The notes under the pieces were generated by a model that did not search any database, had not been told where the DNA came from, and worked only from the letters and a program-made list of their open reading frames with translations. From Apium graveolens (Eukaryota > Streptophyta > Magnoliopsida > Apiales > Apiaceae): a DNA stretch of 64,000 nt. A program made the translations under genes and the position numbers. The stretch spans positions 48,232,506 through 48,296,505 of the forward strand of contig NC_133647.1 in the NCBI RefSeq assembly GCF_009905375.1. Reading direction: 5' to 3'. Position 1 is the first letter of the stretch, and each line of letters opens with the position of its first letter. Shown piece after piece: positions 36,372 through 48,815 of this stretch.

Positions 36372-37809
36372 TCAGAATAGAGTTTTAGCTACTTCGGGAT
36401 TCGTAACATTACCAGACCTCAATGTAATTGCCTTAACATGCTCCTGAGCTTCCTTCTTGCCTGACACTTCAGTATCGCTTGGAAGCGTTCCAGGTTCGCG
36501 ATTAAGTAAGGCATTTGCAATTTGCCCAATTTGATTCTCCAAGGTCTTGATAGAGACGAATTGGCTCTTGCACATGAGTCTCAACTCCTCCAATTCAGAT
36601 TTATCATTAGCTTGCGGTAGCTACTGAAGTTGAAGTTGTTCCTTCAGGGCATATTGCGGTTGCTAAAAACCTGGAGGGCTATATTGTCTTGCTTTTTATG
36701 GATGATAAGATTGTTGCACCGTATTTTGATTGTTGCTTCAACTTAAGTTAGGATGATTCTGGTTATTTGGATGATAAGTTGTTGAAGCTTGTTGTTTTGA
36801 TCTCTAGTAGTTGCTCACAAATTGAGCTAATTCATAAGAAATGGCATACTGCTCAGTTTCATGTGCTCCCGCACAAAGCTCACAAATGCTATTAATCTGA
36901 TTAACTCCATAATTTGCCAAAGAGTCCACTTTCATCGTCAAAGATTGTAGTTGACCAGATATATCAGTAGCTTGATCCACTTCCAGAATTCTTGCTACCT
37001 TTCCTTGCAACATTCTTTACATAGGATTCTGGTATTCATTGGCTGCCATTAGCTCAATCAACTCATAAGCTTCATTGTAGCTTTTAGCCAATAAGGCTCC
37101 ACCAGATACTGCATCAAGCATAAGTCTAGAATGTGTGCCTAGAGCATTGTAGAAACAGTTTATGTTCATCCAATCAGGCATGCCATGGTGTGGGTACTTC
37201 CTTAGCATCTCCTTACAACGATCCCAAGCCTCACACAGAGATTCACCAGCTTGCTGAGCAAACTGAGTAAGAGCATTCCTGATTGCAGCAGTCTTCGCCA
37301 AAGAATTTAGTGAGAAACTTTTGAGCAAGATCCTTCCATTTGGTGATAGACCCTGGTGGTAGAGAATGTAACCAACACTTCGCTTTATCCCTCAAAGAGA
37401 ATGGGAATAGTCACAGCTTAATGGCATCTTTAAACACATCGTTGAACTTGAAAGTGTCACAGATCTCGATGAAATCCGTGATGTGCATGTTTGGGTCTTC
37501 AGTAGGATTACCCCCAAACTGAATTGAGTTCTGTATCATCTGAATCGTGCTCGACTTGATCTCAAAAGTGATACCCTTGATGGCTGGCCTGATGATGCTT
37601 GACTGAATGTCATTGATCTTAGGCTTAGAAAAGTCCATCAAAGCCTTAGAATTATCTGCTTGCTCCTCCATCTCTAATAAAGGCGGTTCTTCAAATTTCT
37701 CTTCTTCAGCTACTTTCTCTTCATCCTCAAAAACTTCCCTACGATCAACTACAACATCTTCCTCATCTTTTTCCAGAATTTTCCTACGAACTCGTGAACA
37801 CGTTTGCAT
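36372..37809 (-). pseudogene. Athila gag, broken
   Basis: Minus-strand pieces 37809-37411, 37328-37017, 37013-36804 and 36593-36372 in different frames. The first has an acidic Glu-rich segment, then IQFGGNPTEDPNMHI and FIEICDTFKF; the second SLCEAWDRCKEMLRKYPHHGMPDW, cited in part, and AYELIELMAANE. This is the Athila gag core. The third has a residual Cys-x2-Cys (SICELCAG) at the place of the zinc knuckle; the fourth has LENQIGQIANALLNR. Frame changes near 37400 and 37015 and stops near 36800 and 36600 break it. Confidence 0.85.
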
Positions 37810-37932
37810 AAACGATCGCTAGATTACCTGAAAGACAACAAGAAAGAAAAAGTGTGTAAGTAACAATGTCTGAGTCAATGAACTTTAACGATCACTGATG
37901 ACAAACACATAAACTAAAAGTTAACACTGCAG

Positions 37933-37950
37933 TCCCTGGCAGCGGCGCCA
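37933..37950 (-). other. Athila primer-binding site (tRNA-Asp type)
   Basis: The minus strand reads TGGCGCCGCTGCCAGGGA, six bases inside the LTR end. This is the TGGCGCCGTTGCC-type site described for Athila elements. Confidence 0.85.
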
Positions 37951-37956
37951 AAAACT

Positions 37957-39210
37957 TGTTAGGCTAAAACACACGCTAATAATTTACGCAAGTATACGCG
38001 TTCCCAAGTAATATAAAATCTTTTCTAGTTTGTTCCCACAGAGACTGAATTGGTTAACTTATGTAATTTATGCACCTATGCACCGATGATATGGGTATTA
38101 TCCAATGCTAAGACGATAACAAATTTGGGTTGTTTATACTACGAATTATACTAATGATTATACTTAGAGAGTAAAGATTGATGTGAATTATATGAGATAA
38201 ACATGAGATTCTAACTTCATTAAATACTTCATTCAATAGCCATATTATTCTTAACCTTGGCATGCAATGGCGATGACACTAATCAGATAACACGAAACTG
38301 CTAATCGCCAACTTTCGTTGCACGATGAACATATTAACAGACATCCACAAAAGTGATAGAAGCTGAATAGACACCAATTATATTGAGACCCTACATATCT
38401 ATAGAATTTGATAACATAAAGGTTTAAGCACAAGTTATCTATCATCATTACATAGGGCAAGTAAGATAGGTAAAATTACCCATGAATCCTGCATAATAAT
38501 AACACATGAACCTATGCTAGCATGATAAGTTTTAAATCCTTAAATTCACTGTCGCTTAATTAAGAATTAACACGCTATCTTACAAGTTCGCGACTCTTAT
38601 AAGACGAATAAGTACAACCAATACTAGGCTATCATACAATCACCACACACTAAGTCATACAAATAATTTAACTAAAGAATTCCATAAATAAATCCGCTAG
38701 AACCCCACGATAACGATTAGCCCATAATCGGACTCATCATCAATGTGGGTTCCGATGAAAGCATGGTGTAACAAACGTAGTCTTTATGACGAATGAATAA
38801 AACCAAGTATGAAACAAGAGTAAGGTTCACAAATAAGAAAATCAACATCCAAGTTACAACTTAGAACAAAGATTCACAAGTAAAAACAAGATCTTCTTCG
38901 TCTTTGTTGAATCCGTGCTATAACGGTATTCTTACGGCTCTCCTTGCGCTCTGGTACGTCTCTCTATTAAAAACGACCTTATTTGAATATATATAGCAGC
39001 CCTAAACAATCTGAAAGTCTTCCCTTTTAGAATCAAAGTAGAAATAGGATTCTTGAATTCGACATCGGCGCGGCTGCGCGGTAGTACCTAGATAATGTCT
39101 GAAATGCAAAAACAATAGAAAACACATTAAAACACTTAACAACTTGAGTACAAATACATCAATTTGAAGCTTATTAGAGCATAATAAAGTGCCATAAATG
39201 CCACTCAACA
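37957..39210 (-). repeat. Athila 5' LTR (1254 bp)
   Basis: The minus strand starts TGTTGAGTGGCATTTATGG at 39210 and ends TTAGCCTAACA at 37957; ends TGTT/AACA. A TATA box (TATATATAT, minus) lies at 38987-38995, which places the transcript start near 38955. The primer site follows at the expected distance. No second copy exists in the window. Confidence 0.88.
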
Positions 39211-40306
39211 AAAGTCATCTAGATACACATTCCCTTTTCTTACTCCAGTAAGAACCACTTTATTGTTTTTCTTGTTTGTCAGAACACATGCTACATAATT
39301 AAAGGTGACTGAGTTGCCCTTATCACAAAGCTGGCTGATACTCAACAGATTATGTTTAAGTCCATCCACTAGGGCAACCTCCTCAATGATGATATTATCC
39401 TTTGAAATCAAGCCATATCCCATAGTATAACCCTTGCTGTCATTTCCAAAAGTAATAATTGGGCCAGCTCTTTCCTTGAACTCAGTGAGCAGGGTAGAAT
39501 CTCCAGTCACGTGTCTTGAGCAACCACTATCCAGATACCAAAGATTCTTTCTATTTCCCTGCACACATTAAAATCAAATCAAGTGGATTTTGGTACCCAA
39601 GTTTTCTTGGGTCCTGCCTTGTTAGCCTTTTTCTTTGGTTTCTTAGGTTTGATCTCACTTGACCTAGGAATCTCAGATTCATCCTTAGTCATTTGAGTTG
39701 GACCTTTGAAGCCAATCATTGAAACAGAATTATCATGCACATTTTGGTTTACATGAAAAGGCATGCTATTTATAAACATGTTATTCCAGTAAGGCATGTT
39801 AAATGACATTTGTGGCATACTAAATACAGCATAATAAAGATTAGGTGCAAATGACATATTAGCAAACTGTGCATTCATATTCTGAGCAGACATAGCATTC
39901 ACAAGCATTATAGCCATGGCATTCATGTGGGGAAAATAAGATGGCACAGTCATGGAAGTAGGCATAGCAATCTTGCAATTAACAGAAAAGTGACACTACC
40001 ACACTGAACACAATTTTTTCTAGGATCATATTTATCAGGTGTGTAGTTGTTGTGTTTGTTAAACCCTACTTTCCCATTTCTATTATTTTTCCTTTTGGCT
40101 TCTATTTTAACTCAATCTTTTCAAGTTTGTCATTCAATTGCTTGATAGATATATGACCAACATTAGCTCTCTTTTCTTTCTTAACTTGACTCGATTCTCC
40201 TGGAACAAAGTTCTTAGAAAGTGATCCATACTTGTCATTAAGCTTGATTAACTGAGATTTGCTAACTTAATTGGTTTGATTTGATAGATGATTATATTTT
40301 GCATCC
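39211..40306 (-). pseudogene. Ty1/Copia gag end, zinc knuckle and protease fragment
   Basis: Minus strand: gag C-terminus (about 40250-40060; LIKLNDKYGSLSKNFVPGES), a damaged CCHC knuckle (CVQCG near 40010), a Met/Asn/Phe-rich linker (39965-39579) ending KKTWVPKST, then the Copia protease (LWYLDSGCSRHVTGD near 39535; catalytic D-S-G) and the pre-integrase segment (LLSISQLCDKGN). It is cut by the Athila 5' LTR at 39210 right after the NVYLDDF segment, and on the other side by a Gypsy-2 LTR end at 40306. Gag is frame-shifted near 40115 and 39580. Confidence 0.88.
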
Positions 40307-40454
40307 TAACCGGGGTCAGGAATCTGGGTTGTCACGAGTTCCATTTTCCTTAATATCCCTTAATCTTTAATCAAAACTACTACTGCATACTGTGACCCCT
40401 TTCTTTCACACACACACACAAAGGTTAGAGTCTCAGAGAACGCACCGATACAAT
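40307..40454 (-). repeat. Gypsy-2 3' LTR, terminal fragment
   Basis: The reverse complement shares with the Gypsy-1 LTR end: 'ggggtcacagta', 'aaatggaactcgtgacaaccc' (both cited in part) and 'gaccccgg'. It stops at the equivalent of 2677, losing the GGGTGTTACA terminus where Copia sequence begins. Confidence 0.82.
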
Positions 40455-40459
40455 ACTGA

Positions 40460-43400
40460 TGTGGCGCCCTCCAAACCCGGGTCAGAAGTTTGGGGTCCAC
40501 ACACACCTTATTTAAAACCTGCTTATAACAATATTAAAGATAATAATAATATGCAATGACCCTATTTACTAACTACCACGGATCACAACAGGTTAAAGTA
40601 TGCACACAAGCCAAGCATACTAATATATTACAAACCGTTCAAATCCCAACTATTCCAAACTCAAACTGAGTATTAAACATTATTATAACCTTTTACAGAC
40701 TTAAATTATTCCAAAAGAAGCCTACTAGCTCAGCTTCCTCAACCTGAACCCCTAGCTCTCGCACTGGACTGGGGATCCTCTTTACCAACTGGTTCCTTTT
40801 TAACTGGAAAGAATATAAACAACATTGCACAAATGAGCTAACTAGCTCAGCAAGTCACAATGACAAAACTGAGAATAATGATCATCAGGTGAACATGATT
40901 ATGATATCAAGTGAACAATGGATTATGATTTAGAATTAGATATTATACTTTTAATTTAAAAACCAAGGTTAGCCTGCTGATCAGTCACGCACTAACCCCG
41001 AGCAAGGCACACAGCATTGCTCTAACTACTGGATCCAAGGCACACATTAGCCTAACTTGACCATTATATGGTCTGACCACGAATCTGGTCCACAATTTTA
41101 TAAAAACAATCCAATTCCAACATAACAATAGAATATACAATAATAAACAATAACCAGAATCAATAACAATAATAAGTGTTTAACAATGAAAGGGTTTTAA
41201 TCCTTGTGAGGATCAATAAGGCAATTTAAAAGATTGGATGCTGGGTAATGAAAGAATTGGATAACAAAGGAATCAACATTTTAGGGTTTCAAAGATTTGG
41301 GCTTTCAAAGCATAGGATGCAATGGTTGAGTATACTAGTTCAGTGTTTGGGATTCTGTTTGCATGTATTTGTAGAGTAGTATCGTATACTTGAGGTTCGT
41401 GTCTGGGTATACAACAATCAATGGTCTAGAAAGAATAAGGTTCATGGCTCAAGAACAATAACTGAAATCAGGGTTTGGTTTTCAGTGCTTCAAAGCACTT
41501 GCAATATCAACCAGACTATCAAGTACTGCAATATCTCGAGAAAGTTCAGAACACTTGCCTGGTATTGGCTTACTACACTGCACTTGCTTCCAATCACAAC
41601 CGTCTTACTCCTCAACTATTTGTTTCCCTTTCCTACGTCTTGCCTCTTCTGCTCACATATCATAAGCATCTATCAATAATTGACTCATAGAATTCTATTC
41701 AACACATACTTCTATCTACCCTTCGTTTTACCCAAATCCGATTAACAGATTGAAAGTTATGCAATAATCAAGTAAACACTGAATATATAGACCGATAGTC
41801 AATTAACAAGTCACATATAGCACATAATACATCACGTAATCAATGATATATCATTTATAAAGAAGTCTCAGGTCATAAATAGGCTTTCTGGCATTTAAAA
41901 TGATTTTTAAAACATTTTTCGGAATTAAAACGGATCGTTGAATCAATTTCAGGTTAATAAACAGGGTTCGGTTGGCCAACTCTGGCTCCGCAATAATTTT
42001 AGAATAATTATCGAGCCTTGAAAATAATTTAGAATACTATTTTAAAGTTCGAAACTATTTTTTGGAATTTTTAAATCATTTTTAAATAATTAAATCTAAT
42101 TAAATAATTAATTAAAATCAATTAATAATTAATTAAATCAATTAATCAATTAATTTTCGAATTAATTGACCAATTAATCAATTAAAATTAACTGAAATTA
42201 ATTTAGATTTATTTTTGAATTAAAAATAATATTCGGAATTAAAATAATAATTTTTAAAATTTTCAGAAATTAAAAATGAATTTTTATAATAAAAATAAAT
42301 AGGAAATATGTTTTTTAAACATTTTTAAAACAGGAATCCTAAATTTGCAAAGTCTGGAAACTTCAGGGACCTAACTGTATCGTCCCCAAAAGTCCAGGGA
42401 CCAAACTGCAAATTTTACACCCCGTCGCCGGAAAACACAAAGGTGGCCGGAGAACACGTTCCCGGCGTCCTCACCCCACCAACACCTCCAGATCACATCT
42501 ATATTTCACCAGGATCTGAACCATACCAACAAATCATTCTAATCATCCCTGAGTTGGCCGGAATTTGGCCGTGAAGTTTTGCAGTTTCCGGCGAACTTCG
42601 GAAAATTTCAAAAGACAACTCCCTTCTCTACAGACCTCGGTGATTCATGAAACTTATACGACTAGATTGCAAATTTCACAGAGAACACAATCCACTATAT
42701 CACAACATCAATCTATTCCAGAATAAGAAACCCCCAAATTTCAATTCAGAACATTCATACGGGTTATAAACCCTAATTTTGAAATTCGAAAATCAAACTC
42801 AAATTTGAACATGTTATTGAACTCCAAATCAGACGTATAATATACCAAAATCATCAGGAAAACAAGCTCTACAACATGCAATCATCAAATCATACAAACA
42901 ATCATCCGAACAAAAATTCATATTTTTCATAAAAATAATTCAAATATAATAAAATTTTTAGAAATTAAACCTTTGATTCTGCAGGTGTATGGATTACAGA
43001 TTCTGATAGAGCTTCTCAAGACCTTCAAATCCAGTACTCGAGCTTTTCAAACAAAGATCAATAACACCTTCAAAAGTTGGTTTGATTCTTGAAACAGTTT
43101 ATGAATATAGGATTTTTCTCTGTAAAATTATATATTTATCTGTCTGTAAATGATTTTGATACGAAATAAAATACGGAAAAAGGCTATTTATATTTACGGA
43201 AAATTAGTATCCCGTTGGATCATTCCGGATATAAAACGGTACGTTTATTTGTAAAAACTGATCCAAACGGTATCGGTTTTCGGGATAATTATCCAAATTA
43301 GTACAATTTGTACTGCGGTCTTGGTCTCAGCGCCTACGAAGTGATAATTGGGATAGTTTAATAAAAAGCTCCTGTTTATCGAAAATACGGGTTTTATTGA

Positions 43401-43858
43401 TTTACCTAAACGAATATTGTATCGAAAATGTTGCGCCGGGACCCTCGCAGAACAAACCGTACGCCGGATCGAAAAAGTCGAAACATGGAATATGCTCGGA
43501 ATATTACAATTGGGTTAGGAGGAGTTCTAGGAAGAGTTTCGGGTTCCAAAAACGTAACAACGGGTGACGTCGGTTGGTTCCCGTTCTTATAAAATAGATT
43601 TTAAATACTCGGAAAAAGATTTTATAAATTTCATATGATCCTTATAAATCCATAAATCAACATAAAAATAATTAGGAAGATATGACAATCATCTATATTT
43701 TATTTTGGACATATACAAATTAAAATACTCAATTAATATTACTTTTAAATATCCAAGTACAGATAACGCTTAACAATTAACTCACAGAATAGATACTGAA
43801 CACACATAATAATTATTTAATAGCAAAAATAATTACACGATATATCCCGGATATTACA
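40460..43858 (-). repeat. Family T solo LTR (3399 bp) with ACTGA target duplication
   Basis: The minus strand starts TGTAATATCCGGGATATATC at 43858 and ends GGGCGCCACA at 40460. ACTGA occurs directly outside both ends (40455-40459 and 43859-43863). Gypsy-2 LTR sequence continues on both sides, so this is a complete solo LTR nested in that LTR. A 'tataaatagcc' TATA box (minus) lies near 43180-43190. Open frames near 41475-41690 are short and show no homology I recognise. Confidence 0.9.
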
Positions 43859-43863
43859 ACTGA

Positions 43864-46800
43864 ACCATACTAATATGTTGAATCAACAATCATTACATTC
43901 TTTTAAATATCTCTACAAAATATTCTACTGATTACTACTTCTAATTGAAGCATAATCAGAAGTCCAATATAGACCTAACTCAAGGGCTATAACGATTCCT
44001 ATATTCAACTTAAACAAATCATGCTAGGATAACTAACCTCCTACCAGCTTAATCCTTCACTTCAAGCCAGTCGTATGGACTAATAGATATCGTCGACTTC
44101 CTTGCTCTTTTTCGATGGAAAAACCATATTGCTATCTGTGGGGTTAGAAGAATAAACAACAAGAATGAGCAAATAATGCCCAGCAAGTTCTCCCAATAAC
44201 TATCCACTTATAAAAAAAGTAACATACCTCGATAGGAGTAATAGGGAAAAGAATCAAACCTTTATACCCTTTAGGTCGTTCCTCAATATCAACATCTTTT
44301 ATAAACCTCAAACCTTTATAATTCTCTAATAGTTCAATTTATTAAAGAATATACTTATCATTCCTCAACCGATTTGTGACAAATCATTTCCCACCACTTA
44401 AGCTGTAATATAAATTAATGACAACAATTAAAAAATCCCTCTTTAAATAATTAACATCAGTACAAGATGTTCCATAACCAAACAATCTTAACAGCCCATT
44501 CTGTTGTTAGATTAACACAATCTAGTTATTCTATTTATTGTCATAATTTATATGTGACAATTCAATTTATAAACATTTTAATAATTTCTTTTCCGAGGGA
44601 TGGGACTTTCAACCAACTGGATATGATTAAACGATGATAAGTCGTTTCAATCATGTCCTTTTGAGGGGCCGTTTTACTACTAGTAGATGGGCAAGAACTC
44701 TTTTCGAACTTGACCAGGGCAAGAACACTTTTCGAACTTGACCCGATGATTGACAGGAACACTTTTCGAACATGACCAAATCATCCTCTGGCAACACATG
44801 GGCCAGAATTAAAATGGATGGACGGAAACCCCAGCCTCTTACGCAGAATTACCGTATTACCGATATTCTCAATCCGCGGTACCGACGGTTATGTCGGCCG
44901 CAATCTCATTTCGAGAGTATGCTGACCCCTTCCGGTCGCATCTACTAGAGCATCATATAAAATGATCCCTGCATAAATAGAGTCCCCTGAGTTATCAAAA
45001 CTGTTTATTATTATTATTATTATTGTTATTATTATTATTATTATTGTTATTATTATTATTATTCATCTCATTCTTATCACTTTATTCTCATTGTTGTGGT
45101 TATTCACCTCGACCATCATCTCATTATTGGTTATCCGTTAGGAAATTTTATTAACCAATGAACATTCACTAACTGGCCAAGAATCCTTAACAATTGCTAG
45201 ATTAATTAATAATCTCTTATATATTGATTCAAAATAATACTTTTTAGAATACAACCTTTCTTTGAATCTCAATTTAAAGGAAATCCCTTAGTCAATATTC
45301 GAAAATAATTAACTTAATAAAATAAATTTAATTAAATAGTTAATCCCAAGATGTCTTAATAAATATATAATTAATGAAATTACGAATACACCATCTTTCT
45401 GAGATTGGGCTGTGATAATATCATTTACTATGCTCAATCTGGCATTTAATGATATTAAATAACCCAATATATGATCCTCAAGGAAAGAAATAATATACAG
45501 TCATATAATATTCGAAGGAACAATCTCCGATCTATGATGACTATTGTCAGAAGAAAGGTCGGCTTCCGGTCGACGGAATGAATACAGAAATAATCTAAAA
45601 ATACTTCCTCATTTATTTGAGTCTACTTCTCTTAATAGTTCTTCCGTATTCTAGGGATTCACAAGTCCTTAAATATATTGTACTTATGTAGCCCTGCATA
45701 CCTTAACAAAATCCTCCATTCATATTTAGTCTATGCATAGATATACATATGAACACTTTATGATGAACAATATCATAAGGTAGAGAAGTCAATAGTTAAG
45801 GATATAAATATTGCATTAATGATGCGAATATAAATGTGACTGCAAACTCCCATGCGATTGCGAGGGTCCTGGGTTATTTTGAGGTGCTATAACACTGAAA
45901 ACAAAGTAGGGTTAGCAACAAGTGCTAACCTATACCACTTAAACTATCACATACAATCCAATGCATAACTGCTATACACAATTTCCATTTCTACTAGTCG
46001 ATGCTGCAAATATCTTAAAACACACATAAGCATATTATTTATACTCACATTGCATCCTATGACTTAGGGAAATCCAAGTTCTAACTGAATTGTATTCATT
46101 CACTCTTCCCGTCATTTTGCTTACGGTTTTCCATGGATGTTGCTTACTTTATCATTTTTATAAAACCAAAAAATAATCCTTTTAATCCAAAACTTTCACG
46201 AGGACTTTCCTAACTGACCCTAGCATGTCATACTAAAGTTTCAGAATTTTCTCAGTCCTTCTAAGGGGTGAAATGATAGTCTCAAAACTGCACTTAAGCA
46301 AAGTTTGGTTTTGCGAAACAACGTTCACTAAAATAGACATAACTTGTAAACCGTAAATGCCTTTTACACGGTTCTTGCGCTAACGTAAACTACATGACAA
46401 CCTCTACACATATACACAGTTAGATGGTCATAAATGGATAGGCCTCATTTCATAATCTTGGCTGTTTTAGTGGCTAACAAAAATTCAACATTACGACGGC
46501 TATAACTATTCAATTTCCAAAATCAATCCATGTCTAAAATCAACCCAATCAACAATCACAATCCATACACTAACCATTAACAATTAAATCAAGATCATAA
46601 CAATCAACTTTCACAACACTCATCCAAACACATACTACTAAACAAATCCAAATCAACACCAGTCATCCATTATACTAAGCTCTTAACTTATACTAACACA
46701 TTATCACTAAACCATCATTAAAACTCAAAGTCAATATCAAGATTCTTGGATTCCATACCTTCCTTAGAGTGTTTTAGCCACCAAAAAGCTTTGTACTACC

Positions 46801-47121
46801 CTTGTATAGCCTTAAACTAGCTTGGCTCATCCATGAAATCAAGAAATAAAAGTTAGTTTCTTGGAGTTACTATTGGTCCGATTGACAGAAGTGGAAAAAT
46901 GAGGGTCTTAACATCCTTATCTGGACGAGAATTGTGAACAAGAGTTGTAATTCATCTCAATACCTTTCCAACGAGCTATAGAACACAATATTTGAGTGAC
47001 AAATTAAGGAGATACAACAGTTTTAATGTGCTGGTTCTGTTTTGGCCGAGAGCAATGGAAATTGGGGAGAAAATGCTTTTGCTTTCTTGTGTTGGTGGAA
47101 AAAGGTGGTGGATGATGATGG
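43864..47121 (-). repeat. Gypsy-2 3' LTR, middle piece
   Basis: Continues from the 57877-58494 piece across the Tat insertion and up to the Family T solo LTR. Shared landmarks with the Gypsy-1 LTR in order include 'ttgctctcggc' (about 47040-47055 reversed; 8930 in Gypsy-1), an approximate 'ttgctgggc...ttgctcac' (44170-44200 reversed; 2235-2255) and the end fragment. Non-coding. Confidence 0.8.
45003..45066. repeat. ATT trinucleotide microsatellite
   Basis: About 20 units of TTA/ATT, interrupted twice by GTT. It lies inside the Gypsy-2 LTR. Confidence 0.95.
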
Positions 47122-47126
47122 GTTGT
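47122..47126. repeat. Target-site duplication (left), GTTGT
   Basis: GTTGT precedes the Tat 5' LTR and recurs at 57872-57876 after the 3' LTR. Confidence 0.95.
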
Positions 47127-47674
47127 TGATAGGGATAAATAAATCCTGATTTTATTAATAATGGGCTGCTGGACCCAATAATAAGATGTATGATATTCAG
47201 ACCAGAAAGGTTAAGCCTGACGGACCAGATCAGGCCTGGTGGAATAAAAAAAGGCCCAAAAAGCCCTGATTATTAATTAATTTCGTAATTAATTAATAAG
47301 GGAGAAATCAGATTTTGAAAAGGGTCCCGATAAGGATATAAGTCCTTAGAGATCAGCCTCAAGGGGACCTAAAAGGATAAGGAATCAGCTTCCTACTTCC
47401 TAGGACTCCTAAGTCTATCCTAATTCAGAGGCTTATCCACCAAGTCTCCTATACCAAGTCCAATTCAAGGACTCCCACATCTATATAAGGGGTCTCACCC
47501 CCACCAATCAGAACTACGTTTTTTGACTTGATCCTTGGCAATCAGCAAGGTACGTAGGCATCTTGTTAAGGCAGATTGAGTCACGAAACACAAGAGCAGT
47601 CAAATCGAGCCTCGAAGCTCACGTTCCTTAGTATTAAATACAGCAATTATATATAGTAGTTTTAATCCATAACA
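47127..47674 (+). repeat. Tat element 5' LTR (548 bp)
   Basis: TGATAGGGAT to ATCCATAACA. The TATA box CTATATAAGG at 47481-47490 places the transcript start near 47515, giving a short R-U5. Confidence 0.96.
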
Positions 47675-47676
47675 TT

Positions 47677-47694
47677 TGGCACCGTCTGTGGGAA
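47677..47694 (+). other. Tat element primer-binding site
   Basis: TGGCACCGTCTGTGGGAA lies two bases after the LTR. It is a variant of the TTGGCGCCGTCTGTGGGAA block found in this position in plant Tat elements. I do not assign the tRNA with certainty. Confidence 0.85.
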
Positions 47695-47708
47695 TCGAAC
47701 CCACGACC

Positions 47709-48815
47709 ACGGCGAGAACACGGAGAACAACCAGCACTCTGGAGGAGGGAACACCATCAGGGACAACCCAGGTGATTTCATCAACCGTGGAGGTTCCTCC
47801 CCATTCAACTTATGCATCTACTCAGGGGGAAGCCCAGACAGGGGCAACTCATCCTCAGCCACAAGGGACAACTCCCCCGACTGTTCAAGGTACGAATCCT
47901 CAAGTTCAACAAATACATATACCTGTGAATTCTCGACCCGTCGGGTATGAATACTCAACTATTGTTACTACTAACCCCCCTTATGGGATGCCCCTTCACC
48001 CTGAGGTTGGAGGAAGTGGATATGCTGGGCGAAGCGAAGCACGAGGGCGGTCGCCCCCCTATATACGAGGTTTGGATCCTATCCCTGAGGATCGGGAATT
48101 TTCTGGTCCATACACTGTGAGAGACTCCGAATCTTCGGATGATGAAGTGGCCCCGAGAAGGAGGCGTCCTGGAAAAGAGCCAATGGCCGATGGAAGGCAA
48201 CGCCCCCAAAGCACCCCAGGGGCGAATCCCCAAGAAGTGCAGGAAAAGATCAGGGCTCATGAGGCTGAAATCCAAAGGCTGAGGCGTGATTTGGAGGCTT
48301 ACCAAGCCACCAGATCCCACATACCTCCTAGGGGGAGAAATCCTCCTCCTATCATAGACCTGGATGGTCCGGTAAGAAGAAGGGCTGCTGTCCCAAGAAC
48401 TGATCCAAGCAATCTCCTTCCCCTTGGAGATCCTGATGATCCAACTCCACCCTTCACAGAAGAGATAATGAATGCCCATATCTCAAGAAAATTTAAGATG
48501 CCCACTATCAAAGCCTATGATGGCACGGGAGACCCCGCTAATCATGTTAGGACATTCTCTAATGCACTGCTGCTGCAACCCGTGAATGATGCTATAAAAT
48601 GTCGGGCCTTCCCTCAAACCCTGTCGGGTATGGCTCAAAGATGGTACAGTCGCCTACCCCCAAATTCTATTGGATCATTCAGAGAATTAAGTCAGGCTTT
48701 TATTAAGCAATTCATCAGTGGAAGAGTCCATGAGAAAAGTTCAGCATCTCTTATGAGTCTTGTGCAGGGAGCTAAAGAATCCTTAAGAGATTACCTAAAT
48801 CGTTTTACAAAGTAG
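47709..48815 (+). pseudogene. Tat gag, N-terminal part up to the amber codon
   Basis: Gag packages the element RNA. The open frame runs from the primer site to TAG at 48813-48815. It has no ATG near its start: the triplet where family members would be expected to start is ACG at 47709 in an ideal context (ACC-ACG-G, then a basic ARTRR run). The first in-frame ATG is not until 47988. The N-terminus is Pro/Thr/Gln-rich and disordered; a basic/acidic patch (RRRRPGKEP) lies near 48155-48185. The retrotransposon gag core starts at about 48495 (PTIKAYDGTGDP), with QRWYSRLPPNSI and SFRELSQAFIKQF, and is cut by the amber after YLNRFTK. The frame then resumes without shift, and the next residues (ALKVPDLDD) complete the domain. 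A Glu codon (GAG) in that place would need a single change. Confidence 0.9.

Larger units (their letters stand above)
30375..39210 (-). mobile_element. Athila-type Ty3/Gypsy element, no 3' LTR found
   Basis: Minus-strand order: 5' LTR (39210-37957), tRNA-Asp-type primer site, gag, protease, RT, RNase H, integrase, a long GC-rich spacer and an env-like ORF. This is the full Athila order. All ORFs carry stops or frameshifts. Downstream of the env-like ORF about 270 bp remain before solo LTR B. No copy of the Athila LTR occurs at lower coordinates in this window, so the 3' end was lost or displaced. The 5 bases outside the 5' LTR (aaagt, 39211-39215) should mark the target duplication. Confidence 0.88.

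Noticed and set aside
42070..42330. AT-rich aattaatt tract as a separate element or replication origin
   Set aside because: It lies wholly inside the Family T solo LTR and is simple low-complexity sequence.
48001..48479. Minus-strand open frames over the gag N-terminus and over pol (for example 49457-49867, 50066-50458)
   Set aside because: They are shadows of the gag-pol frame, without start context, domains or introns.
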